A DNA stretch of 34,979 nucleotides from Prevotella brunnea (GTDB taxonomy: Bacteria > Bacteroidota > Bacteroidia > Bacteroidales > Bacteroidaceae), in contig NZ_SDIK01000032.1 in the NCBI RefSeq assembly GCF_008016795.1, positions 1 through 34,979 on the forward strand. Direction: 5' to 3'. Position numbers and translations under genes: made by a program. A model generated the notes under the pieces. The model saw only the letters and a list, made by a program, of their open reading frames with translations, searched no databases and was not told the DNA's origin. Of the stretch, positions 18,454 to 26,028 are shown piece by piece. The stretch's first letter is position 1, and each line of letters starts with the position of its first letter.

Positions 18454-18933
18454 TTATATGCTGTTTGTTATTTGCTTGACAATTCTTTGAAGCACGCTTT
18501 CATTGTTTACGAGTATGGATGTTGTGCCTGTCATTCCCTTGATAGTTTTATACCTGCAATCCGTTATCTTTACCTGTGCCGTGAACACACTACCTTTTGC
18601 TGTTTGTCGGGGTGTATGCGATGTGGCGGTTATCGTACCATTGGCTGTTCCGTATGTTTCGACATCGTAGCCCTCAAATTCTATGTTTGCCGTCATTCCT
18701 TTTGTTACCCAATTCACATATTTATAGGGAATGTCTATTGTTCCTTGATGTTCGTCTGCCATCTCAATCCTTGCACTGATGGTCTCAGGATAAGGGATAA
18801 AGTATGCACCTGTCAGCAGTCCCAATATCACAATGGTGATAATCGTGATACCATAACGGACTATCCTTGATGGTATCTCGCCAATAATATGCCTTACCTT
18901 CTCGCTGCGGAGTTCTATCTTATTGTCTACCAT
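18454..18933 (-). CDS. Very short HlyD-like membrane-fusion adaptor
   Basis: This is a 159-residue protein, the last gene of the export operon. It has an N-terminal cytoplasmic tail, one transmembrane helix (ITIITIVILGLLTGAYFIPY, about 29-48), then directly a HlyD-type beta-barrel region (VTKGMTANIEFEGYDVETYG and GSVFTAQVKITD). Typical HlyD adaptors have about 350-450 residues with a lipoyl domain and a long coiled-coil hairpin; both are missing here. The frame is clean with no sign of decay, and it starts 17 bp after the ABC exporter gene, so it may be a genuine minimal adaptor. Alternatively it is an internally deleted relic. It probably couples the C39 exporter to the outer membrane. Confidence 0.75.
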   Translation of the reverse strand: MVDNKIELRSEKVRHIIGEIPSRIVRYGITIITIVILGLLTGAYFIPYPETISARIEMADEHQGTIDIPYKYVNWVTKGMTANIEFEGYDVETYGTANGTITATSHTPRQTAKGSVFTAQVKITDCRYKTIKGMTGTTSILVNNESVLQRIVKQITNSI

Positions 18934-18950
18934 AATATTCCTTCCTGCTG

Positions 18951-21164
18951 TTAGTTGCCCAATTCCAATTGATTCTTCACGAGGTTATAATATGCGCCTC
19001 TCTTTGCTGTGAGTGTTTCGTGGTTGCCTGTTTCCACTACTTTACCTTTATCTAATACCACAATCTGGTCGGCATTCTTCACCGTACTTAGTCGGTGTGC
19101 CACGATAACTACCGTCTTACCTTTATAGAACTCGTCCAGATGTTCCACAATCATACGTTCGTTGTTGGCATCGAGCGAGTTGGTAGCTTCATCAAGGAAA
19201 ATATAATTAGGGTTCTTGTATACGGCTCTCGCTATCAAGATGCGCTGTTTTTGTCCCTGACTTAAGCCCACACCATCGCGCCCAATCTTGGTGTTGTATT
19301 TTAGGGGCAGCCCCATCACATAATCGTGAATGCAGGCTATCTCGGCAGACTTCTGCAAACGCTCCTTATCTATCTCGCCGTCATCTACGGCAATGTTACG
19401 TGCTATCGACTCCGAAAAGATTACTCCATCTTGCATCACCACACCACATTGTCTGCGCCACCACTTCTTGTTGAGTGAGTTTACATCAGTTCCGCCAATA
19501 GTTATTCGACCTCCCAATACGGGATAATAGCCTAACATGAGCTTGATGAGCGTGGTCTTTCCGCTACCCGACGCTCCGACAATGGCTGTTACTTTGCCTT
19601 TAGGGATTGCGAGGCTTACATCATCTATGATAGTTTTCAGTGCGTGAGGGTCGTACTTGAAGTTTACACTTTCAAGTTCTATGCCTTTGTTTTCTTCTTT
19701 CACTGAGGTTTCCAATCCTTGCTTTCCGTTCTCATCGTCCATACGGTGGATTTCGTTGATACGTTCAAGGCTTATCTTTACATCTTGCACGGAGTAGAAG
19801 AAACTCATCAACTGCTCAACTGGCGAGTTGAGTTGTCCGATGATGTACTGCACTGCGAGCATCATACCCAGTGTGAGTTGCCCGTGGATCACTGCGGTTG
19901 CTGCCACCACGGTGATGACGATGTTCTTCAGTTCGTTGATGAATATGCTGCCTGCCTCCTGTGTCTGCTGAAGCTTCAACGATTTCATCTGCACTCCGAA
20001 GAGGTCGGCTTGCACATCCTCCCATTCCCAGCGACGGCGCTGTTCGCAGTCTTGGAGTTTTATCTCCTGCATGGAGGTGATAAACTCGTAGGTCTTGTTG
20101 TTGTTGATGGCTTGCTGCTCGAAAAGTTCGTAGTCGAGAACCTTTCTGCGCCTTAGGAAGAGCGCAAGCCAACCGCCATAAAGCAGACTGCCGAGCATGA
20201 AGATGACGAATATGAGCCAGTTGTATGAAAGCAGCACGATGCTGAACACCACGAAGGTGAAGAGCGAGAACACGATGTTTAAAGTTTGCTGTGTCAGAAA
20301 CGAGTTCACACGGCTGTGGTCGCCCATGCGCTGCATGAGGTCGCCCATCAGCTTGGTGTCGAAGAACGACATCGGCAGCTTGAGCAGCTTGATGAAGAAG
20401 TCGCTCACAAGCGAAATATTGATGCGCATGGAGATATGCAGCAAGAGCCATCGACGGATGAAGTCAATGGCGGTGCGGCTCACCGTGAGCATCAGTTGTC
20501 CGAGAAGTATCAGCCAGATAAAACTGATATTCTGATTCTTGATGCCCACATCGACGATGGCCTGTGTGAGGAATGGCAGGATGAGTTGCAAAAGGCTTCC
20601 CACCAATAGTCCCAAGACAATCTGACCGAAATACTTGCGGTATTGCTTGATATAACCAAAGAGGAATTTAAACGACCGTTCCTCTTTGGTGCTGTCTTCT
20701 ATCTTATTTTCGTAAAATGCAGGCATTGGCTCTAAGAACATCGCAATACCTTTTTCCTCACCGCCCGACTGCGTGCTGATCCAGTGTTTCTTAAACTCCT
20801 CAAGTTCGTATTTCACAAGTCCTTTTCCGGGGTCTGCAATGTAAAACGTCTTGCTTTTCTTGACTTTGTAGAGTACCACGAAATGGTTTTGATTCCAATG
20901 GAGGATGCAAGGGAACGGACTGCCTTGTACAAGTCTTTTTACTCCCAAGCACCCAGCCACAGTGTCAAATCCTATCTTTTTGGCAGCTCTATCAACTCCA
21001 AGTAAGGAAATTCCGTTTTTACCAGATGGGCAGTTTCTTCGTATCCGTTCAATATCGGGATGCTGTTTGTAGTATGTGGCTATCATCGCCAAACATGTAG
21101 GACCACAGTCCATTGCATCTCTCTGATGACTGAAAATAATTCTTTTCTTGCCCAATGACATCAT
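18951..21164 (-). CDS. Peptidase C39-containing ABC exporter (bacteriocin/RiPP type)
   Basis: This is a 737-residue exporter that cuts the leader after Gly-Gly and pumps the mature peptide across the inner membrane. The N-terminal C39 domain has Cys20 (DAMDCGPTCLAMIATYY), His94 (NQNHFVVLYK) and Asp111 (FYIADPGKG). A six-helix membrane domain follows (about 170-450). The ATPase has Walker A GASGSGKTT, signature LSQGQKQR, Walker B IFLDEAT and switch His (VIVAHRLS). The frame is open to 21245, but the ATG at 21164 overlaps the upstream stop (ATGATG/TGA) and gives the family's usual start, so it is chosen. It probably serves both double-glycine peptides at this locus, because the other C39 gene is broken. 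The membrane-domain stretch looks richer in GC than the peptide genes upstream. Confidence 0.95.
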   Translation of the reverse strand: MMSLGKKRIIFSHQRDAMDCGPTCLAMIATYYKQHPDIERIRRNCPSGKNGISLLGVDRAAKKIGFDTVAGCLGVKRLVQGSPFPCILHWNQNHFVVLYKVKKSKTFYIADPGKGLVKYELEEFKKHWISTQSGGEEKGIAMFLEPMPAFYENKIEDSTKEERSFKFLFGYIKQYRKYFGQIVLGLLVGSLLQLILPFLTQAIVDVGIKNQNISFIWLILLGQLMLTVSRTAIDFIRRWLLLHISMRINISLVSDFFIKLLKLPMSFFDTKLMGDLMQRMGDHSRVNSFLTQQTLNIVFSLFTFVVFSIVLLSYNWLIFVIFMLGSLLYGGWLALFLRRRKVLDYELFEQQAINNNKTYEFITSMQEIKLQDCEQRRRWEWEDVQADLFGVQMKSLKLQQTQEAGSIFINELKNIVITVVAATAVIHGQLTLGMMLAVQYIIGQLNSPVEQLMSFFYSVQDVKISLERINEIHRMDDENGKQGLETSVKEENKGIELESVNFKYDPHALKTIIDDVSLAIPKGKVTAIVGASGSGKTTLIKLMLGYYPVLGGRITIGGTDVNSLNKKWWRRQCGVVMQDGVIFSESIARNIAVDDGEIDKERLQKSAEIACIHDYVMGLPLKYNTKIGRDGVGLSQGQKQRILIARAVYKNPNYIFLDEATNSLDANNERMIVEHLDEFYKGKTVVIVAHRLSTVKNADQIVVLDKGKVVETGNHETLTAKRGAYYNLVKNQLELGN

Positions 21165-23461
21165 AAAGTTGGTGTTTCTCTGGAGGTTGAGTTCACTATA
21201 TTGTTTTTTTGTCGCTTTATCTTCTCGCCAGCGGAGAAGTTCCACGAGACAGACAGTTTCACTCTTGTCAAGGGCGATACATCAATGCGTTTCATTTCTA
21301 TGTTGCCTGTCTTGAAGGTTATTTCGTTGTCGCTGTGCAAGATGTTGCTTAGCATAAGATTTATGTTCATCCGATTATTGAAGAGTATCGTATAGGCACC
21401 CAAATCAACTCCATATCTGGTTCCTGTCCTGTAGCTCAGTCGTTCCCGTGGTGTCTCACCGTTGAAGGAAAGCATCAGGCCGAGGTTCTCCCTCAGTTCC
21501 ACTTGCTGGTCCAGACTCCATCCGAAGGTAAGTTTTCTGACTTTCAACTCCGGCATGGATTCATAGTTGTGGCTTGTGTATATGAGGTTGTTGGTATTCC
21601 AACACTTTAGAAGCCTATTTGTATAGGATACGGAAAGATAGTTCCGCAGCAGTTTTCCCACGTTATCGGGCTGTGTATATACCACTTCGGGATTTTGTTC
21701 GTCCTGATGTGCCATGATGTGGATGATGTCCTTTCCTGTTTTCAGTCGATAGGTTACCGTCCAGCGTGGGTTCACGTAATAGTTCAACTCCGCAGTGTGA
21801 TAACTTTCTACTTTTAGTTTTTGGTTTCCTATGCTGTAGAGTTTTTCGTTCTGATAGATAGCCAGTGGGCTGTAATATCCATAACTGGGCAGCGAATAGT
21901 CTTTCTTGTATGCCAGTGTCAGGAATGACTTGTTTTTGGAATTGAGTACAAATTGAAACTGCACGTTAGTATCTACAACCTTAAAATCTACTTCATAGTT
22001 GGCTTCAGGATTGAGCCGGTCCTTATACCGCATATTCGTTACGAGATATTCTGCTCCTGCTTGCACATAAATTTTCTTGCCTAACATCCGTCCGTATTCT
22101 ATCCACGGCGAACTGTCTCCTCCCGATAATCTGAAATCCTGTTTTTTTATTCCTTTGAGCAGTGGGTTGTTAATTCCGGCAGTCTGGTTGTTGTCTGCCA
22201 CTCTGCTGAATCGGAACCCGCCGCTCAGACTGCTTCCGTCCTTGAAGTTAATTTCCAAATGCGGATCTACCGTTATGTAGTCCAGCTTCTGACCAAGATT
22301 GGTGTTGTCTTCCTGATTCCTGAAATAGGTTTCATCGGTATTGGTTTTCTGTCTGGAGTATTCCACCTTTGTCGAGAAGTATGAGCCGTCGCCCACCAGC
22401 AATCCCAGCTTGTAGTAAAGGCCGGCATTGATCTCATAGAATTTCATTTCATCGTTGTTCCTGAATCCCACTTGGCCGTTTGTAATATTCACCAAATCTA
22501 TTTTATCGTTTACGCAGTAGAACCCTCCGTAGAGGTTCAGTGATTGTCTGGAGCTCAATTTATAGGCCAGACCGATGTTCTCCATCAAGGCCGCCTCTTT
22601 CTTTTTTGAGTCAGAGTGCCTGTGTTCTGTGTGGTTTGGATAGGTGTCGGTCCTGTCATATCGTGTCCTGTATGTTCCCATTCCCCCCTTGATGTTGTTG
22701 TAGAGGGTGAACTTTCCTTTTTGGTACTGTATTGCCGAAGAGAGTCTTAAATCTACCAGTCCCACCTTGTCGGCCTGTATGACGGCTTCGACGTTTCCTA
22801 TGAGTCCTTCCTGCTCTTTGAGAGTGACCTTGACGATGCCTCCTTTGGCATTCTTCCCATGTGAGATTCTTGCATTTGAGGTAATCTCCACTTTCTTTAC
22901 CATCGATGCGGGAATAGCCTGCAATTCAGACGTGGAGATGAGCCTGTCGCCGAGGTATATCTGAGTGCCGTCTTTTCCGTTCACCAGAATATCATTGTTG
23001 ATCACTTGTATGCCTTGAACGTATCTCAGTGCCTCCATGATGTTCTTTCCTTCGGCTATCGGGTTGCCCTGCATCCTGACGCTGAGCACTCCTGATGGTT
23101 TCCTCGTGGAATAGGCTCCGAGCACGACCACCTCAGAGAGCTCCGTCTGATTCTCTTCCAGCGTAATCTTCATTTCGCCTTCAGTGGCCCTCTCTTGTCG
23201 AGTCGTGTAGCCCACACAGCTGAATACCAGATAAGCAGGGGCTGGAATGCTGTCGAACGCAAACTGTCCGTTCTCGTCTGTGAGCTTTCCTGTGATAAAT
23301 GTAGAATCCGTAAGATTTCTTACCGTCACGTTAATATACTCCAAGGGTGTCCCGTTTCTATTCACAACGTAGCCAAAAATTCTCTTTTCGCTGCCCTGTC
23401 CGTAAACGCTTATCTGTCCCAGTAGGGATAACACGAAGAGCAAAATTATTTTCAATCGCAT
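21161..23461 (-). CDS. Outer-membrane beta-barrel protein with CarboxypepD_reg-like N-terminus
   Basis: This 766-residue outer-membrane protein has a signal peptide (MRLKIILLFVLSLLGQISVYG) and a CarboxypepD_reg-like domain (about 28-105; FGYVVNRNGTPLEYINVTVR and FSCVGYTTR). A plug-like domain follows (about 110-215; RYVQGIQVINNDILVNGKDG), then a long barrel of the OMP_b-brl_3 type. It overlaps the radical SAM gene by 10 bp and the exporter gene by 4 bp, so it is translationally coupled on both sides. This tight coupling suggests an outer-membrane partner for the exporter, perhaps the exit channel or a surface receptor for the peptide. A nutrient-uptake role is less likely, because no SusD-like gene is present. 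Confidence 0.85.
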   Translation of the reverse strand: MRLKIILLFVLSLLGQISVYGQGSEKRIFGYVVNRNGTPLEYINVTVRNLTDSTFITGKLTDENGQFAFDSIPAPAYLVFSCVGYTTRQERATEGEMKITLEENQTELSEVVVLGAYSTRKPSGVLSVRMQGNPIAEGKNIMEALRYVQGIQVINNDILVNGKDGTQIYLGDRLISTSELQAIPASMVKKVEITSNARISHGKNAKGGIVKVTLKEQEGLIGNVEAVIQADKVGLVDLRLSSAIQYQKGKFTLYNNIKGGMGTYRTRYDRTDTYPNHTEHRHSDSKKKEAALMENIGLAYKLSSRQSLNLYGGFYCVNDKIDLVNITNGQVGFRNNDEMKFYEINAGLYYKLGLLVGDGSYFSTKVEYSRQKTNTDETYFRNQEDNTNLGQKLDYITVDPHLEINFKDGSSLSGGFRFSRVADNNQTAGINNPLLKGIKKQDFRLSGGDSSPWIEYGRMLGKKIYVQAGAEYLVTNMRYKDRLNPEANYEVDFKVVDTNVQFQFVLNSKNKSFLTLAYKKDYSLPSYGYYSPLAIYQNEKLYSIGNQKLKVESYHTAELNYYVNPRWTVTYRLKTGKDIIHIMAHQDEQNPEVVYTQPDNVGKLLRNYLSVSYTNRLLKCWNTNNLIYTSHNYESMPELKVRKLTFGWSLDQQVELRENLGLMLSFNGETPRERLSYRTGTRYGVDLGAYTILFNNRMNINLMLSNILHSDNEITFKTGNIEMKRIDVSPLTRVKLSVSWNFSAGEKIKRQKNNIVNSTSRETPTL

Positions 23462-24732
23462 AGTGATATTATTTTCTGACTTATAAAAGTGTTGATATTT
23501 TTGTTAATAAGTTCCTTGCAACAGGAATGATTCGACCGTTCAATTTTTTTCTGTAAGCACGATGTCGCAAACATACAACTGGGTAGAATATTACATTTTA
23601 GGCATACTTCATTAATAAAAGGGGCTGGCTCGGTGATATATTTATAATATAATCCATTTGGGAGGAATTTTCCATTTGGGAGAATTTTTCCTATTGAATA
23701 TTGTTTGTCAAAATCCCTTGCAGTGCATTTATATACAGATAGATCATAGTTTATTACATATTGGTCTGCGTTTTCAGTATAACATGATAAACAGCGATTC
23801 CTGAGTATATTATTCGGAATAACATATCCCTTTTTTAGTGCTTCTTGACAAAACTCTTGGATATTTTTACTTAAATCCATTACCTTATCTGATTCTTGCC
23901 AAACGATGTGTGGTGATACTTTGATTTTATGCCTAATATGATAATCAAAGTTATCAAGAATAGATGTTAACGTATGTATGTTTTCGGGCGTATAATTGAT
24001 TCTAAGTTCAATGTTTATGTTTTCTACTTTATCACAAAGTAGATGTATATTTGAAACAATTTTATCGTAAGAATTTTTTATATTATTAGAAAATCTTGTC
24101 TTGTTGTGTAATTCTTTACCACCATCTAACGTTATTTGAAATTGCGACAATCCTATTTCATTAATTTTCACTACGTTGTCTTCATTAATAAGGCTTCCGT
24201 TAGTTGTCGTCATACTATACAACGTTATATTATTTTTTTTGCACCAAGATATAAGATGTTTTGAAAATGGATAAATAATATTGTTAAAACACAACATCGG
24301 CTCTCCACCAAACCAATCAAGGATAATTGCCTTTTTTGATTTTGAGATGGTTTCCTGTTTTATAAATTTCAATATTGAACTTATCCCATCTTTGCTAATT
24401 TTAGAGGGCTTGTGATTTTCATAACAATACCAACACTGGAAATTACAATTTAATGTAGGTAATATCGTAATACGTATAGAATCAGAATTATATCTACAAT
24501 GTAAATTTGCAGCTTTAATCGCATCACTTTCCTCTATCGATTCATCTATTAATACGAAAGCATTTTCAAGATATTGCTTCGTTTCAGAAGGAATAATATC
24601 TAAATTTGATGTTGTTAATGCATTATACATCTCTTCGTCAATTTCCAATAATGCTTTGCTAAGTTGATGATATAAATATAATTTCCCATTTTGTCTATGA
24701 AAAATTGTATATCTACTTACCTTTATAGCCAT
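23452..24732 (-). CDS. Radical SAM/SPASM peptide maturase
   Basis: This is a 426-residue enzyme that most likely modifies the 76-aa precursor encoded immediately upstream. The N-terminal ~85 residues resemble a peptide-recognition region. The radical SAM core follows, with the 4Fe-4S ligands Cys96, Cys100 and Cys103 (CNFQCWYC) and the GGEP SAM motif (142-145). The C-terminal SPASM region has Cys314, 317, 336, 377, 380, 386, 392 and 404/405, enough for two auxiliary clusters. Such enzymes form thioether (sactionine) or carbon-carbon cross-links. The layout fits the maturases of Bacteroidales double-glycine precursors (TIGR04148-type, from memory, not searched). The DNA is clearly AT-rich relative to the genes downstream. 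Confidence 0.92.
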   Translation of the reverse strand: MAIKVSRYTIFHRQNGKLYLYHQLSKALLEIDEEMYNALTTSNLDIIPSETKQYLENAFVLIDESIEESDAIKAANLHCRYNSDSIRITILPTLNCNFQCWYCYENHKPSKISKDGISSILKFIKQETISKSKKAIILDWFGGEPMLCFNNIIYPFSKHLISWCKKNNITLYSMTTTNGSLINEDNVVKINEIGLSQFQITLDGGKELHNKTRFSNNIKNSYDKIVSNIHLLCDKVENINIELRINYTPENIHTLTSILDNFDYHIRHKIKVSPHIVWQESDKVMDLSKNIQEFCQEALKKGYVIPNNILRNRCLSCYTENADQYVINYDLSVYKCTARDFDKQYSIGKILPNGKFLPNGLYYKYITEPAPFINEVCLKCNILPSCMFATSCLQKKIERSNHSCCKELINKNINTFISQKIISLCD

Positions 24733-24751
24733 ATAATTTTAAGTTTTGAGA

Positions 24752-24783
24752 GAACGAGTGAAAATTGGATTTTTCACTCGTTC
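24752..24783 (-). terminator. Perfect 13-bp hairpin between precursor and maturase genes
   Basis: GAACGAGTGAAAA (24752-24764) pairs without mismatch with TTTTCACTCGTTC (24771-24783) around a 6-nt loop. On the minus strand it lies 31 bp after the precursor stop and 19 bp before the maturase ATG. It lacks a following T-run, so it is more likely a partial terminator or mRNA-stabilising hairpin that keeps precursor mRNA above maturase mRNA. Confidence 0.65.
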
Positions 24784-24813
24784 CCGCTAGAGTGTTTTTA
24801 CAAGTGTAATAAA

Positions 24814-25044
24814 TTATGGTCTCTTGATGGGTTTACCATCACCAGTATCTTTATTAGGCTTTAACGGCTTGTCTTCATCACATGAGCAAATTAATCCTTT
24901 GTTAGTATTATCGCCATTTCCGTCACAACTGCAATAGACAATAGCTTTGTTGGTGTTGGCCATTAAATCAGTGCCTCCGCATAAATCTATCATCTGTTTT
25001 TCTGAAACCTGTTCTCCCTTTTCAAGAATTTTTATAATTTCCAT
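24814..25044 (-). CDS. Double-glycine precursor peptide with two CSCD motifs (radical SAM substrate)
   Basis: This is a 76-residue precursor. The leader (1-24) ends in Cys-Gly-Gly (EKQMIDLCGG), as required for C39 cleavage after Gly24. The 52-residue core carries two matching motifs, YCSCDGNGDN (Cys38, Cys40) and ICSCDEDKP (Cys53, Cys55), then a Pro/Lys/Asp-rich tail. No other Cys is in the core, so the four Cys are obvious targets of the radical SAM enzyme. It resembles the GG-Bacteroidales natural-product precursors (TIGR04149-type, from memory). The gene lies upstream of the maturase and is separated from it by a strong hairpin. An imperfect palindrome sits 25 bp upstream of the start. Confidence 0.9.
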   Translation of the reverse strand: MEIIKILEKGEQVSEKQMIDLCGGTDLMANTNKAIVYCSCDGNGDNTNKGLICSCDEDKPLKPNKDTGDGKPIKRP

Positions 25045-25065
25045 TTCTTTTATTTTTTAGATTAT

Positions 25066-25086
25066 CTATAAAGAATATTCTTATAG
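25066..25086. promoter_or_regulatory. Palindrome upstream of the CSCD precursor gene
   Basis: AAGAATATTCTT (25071-25082) is a perfect 12-bp palindrome set in the near-symmetric CTATA...TATAG. It ends about 21 bp before the precursor ATG, so it could be an operator or an RNA hairpin near the ribosome site. The rest of 25087-25299 is AT-rich with one short hairpin (CTTGG/CCAAG) and no gene. Confidence 0.4.
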
Positions 25087-25299
25087 ATTTTTTTGAAACC
25101 TTGGCTAAGTTACCCAAGCTACAATGGCATTTATCGCGATTTTTGTCAACGTAGATATTAAAAGGAACTCGTCCCTTAAAATTGCGAGCGTTTCTTACTC
25201 TATATTTATCTTAAGATATTTTTTGCTATTAGTTGGATTTGTTAATGTAGTTCTACTGCTTTTATGATACCATAATAGGCATTTGCATGTCTAATTATA

Positions 25300-25662
25300 T
25301 CAGCTATTTATGGAAATATTACCCATATATGAGCTGCTTTCAGAACTCAACTTCAGCATATAGTCCCCTTTAAGATTTGCGGGTAAAACATAATCTGAGA
25401 CATTCGGGACAATATACATTGTATATACAAGCGTTCCATTCTCATCCCAAAGCGTTAAAATATACTCTTCTTTTAAATCTTTGAAAGTCAGAATAGCATT
25501 ATTTAAAGTTGCAACAATAGGACGAGTTGGCGATCTATATATTGGTCCGTTATGTCCAGGTTTGACAATTTCAACAGTAAGATATATTTCCTGAATATTA
25601 TCCGCAGATACATTAATCGGAATAAATAAAAACAATGCAATTACTATAATAAGTTTATTCAT
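25300..25662 (-). CDS. DUF3244-like secreted protein (module B copy)
   Basis: This is a 120-residue protein with a signal peptide (MNKLIIVIALFLFIPINVSA) and a small beta-sandwich matching the DUF3244 pattern (RPIVATLNNAILTFKDLKEE, then YILTLWDENGTLVYTMYIVP). The ATG at 25662 is preferred over the open extension to 25692, because it gives a clean signal peptide. It is about 90 percent identical to the protein at 32319-32675, diverging only at the C-terminus (MLKLSSESSSYMGNISINS). A DUF3244 gene opens each peptide module. Possible roles are immunity, a chaperone at the outer membrane or surface anchoring; none is demonstrated. Confidence 0.82.
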   Translation of the reverse strand: MNKLIIVIALFLFIPINVSADNIQEIYLTVEIVKPGHNGPIYRSPTRPIVATLNNAILTFKDLKEEYILTLWDENGTLVYTMYIVPNVSDYVLPANLKGDYMLKLSSESSSYMGNISINS

Positions 25663-25863
25663 AGTTGTTTGATTTTGATTATTTGAAAGCAAAATTAATT
25701 ATTTCGTAAAGATATAACAAAAAAAATGATTACACATTTTACACTTTCTTAAAGAAAAAGTGTAAAATATAGATTATCAAAGATTTGTATCTTGATAGAA
25801 AATGGTTTATTGGTCACATTTCCCTAATATTTTTATCAATTCCCTTAGCTCCATCTATGCCGA
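25317..25863 (-). repeat. Segmental duplicate of 32336-32875 (copy A)
   Basis: This ~545-bp block carries most of the DUF3244 gene, its upstream region with the TTTTACACTTT dyad, and the last ~15 codons of the TPR regulator gene. It matches the region at 32336-32875 nearly base for base. The match stops at GGCATAGATGGAGC, where copy A joins C39 peptidase sequence. Confidence 0.85.
25736..25768. promoter_or_regulatory. Conserved dyad upstream of DUF3244 gene (copy A)
   Basis: ATTTTACACTTTCTT pairs with AAAGTGTAAAAT over 33 bp. It lies about 75 bp upstream of the DUF3244 ATG and is present identically at 32749-32781. A TATCTTTA -7-like element (25714-25707, minus) lies between the dyad and the gene. 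It may be a terminator stem for the preceding regulator gene or an operator; no T-run follows it on the minus strand. Confidence 0.5.
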
Positions 25864-26020
25864 CTAATGAAACAAAGGTGTTATCCAATACCATTTGCTG
25901 GTTGTAAGTCGAGTTCTTGAGGAACGACTAAGTATTATCAAAGTATTTACATATCATTTGCAAGCAGGATATACCACATTGCATGGCATCATGTTGTTTT
26001 ATCAAAGGAAAGTTTCTCAT
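25814..26020 (-). pseudogene. Broken C39 peptidase start fused in frame to the tail of a TPR regulator gene
   Basis: From the ATG at 26020, only 8 bp after the TonB-protein stop, the frame reads MRNFPLIKQHDAMQCGISCL and QMICKYFDNT. This is an unmistakable C39 peptidase N-terminus with the catalytic Cys15 in QCGISC. A TAG at 25930-25928 interrupts it. The same frame then continues with SFLKNSTYNQQ and NTFVSLVGIDGA, which fits the next stretch of a C39 domain (compare GISLLGVD in the intact exporter, at almost the same spacing). It finally runs into GIDKNIREM and a stop, the exact C-terminus of the regulator at 32826. This looks like a deletion scar that removed the rest of a second exporter gene and the front of a second regulator gene. 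Confidence 0.82.
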
Positions 26021-26028
26021 AATTAAGT

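Noticed and set aside
19816..20451. 211-codon open frame on the minus strand inside the exporter gene, in another frame
   Set aside because: It lies fully within the exporter coding region on the same strand. Its product is Ala/His/Arg-rich with no domain logic, and it arises from the GC-rich codons of the membrane domain.
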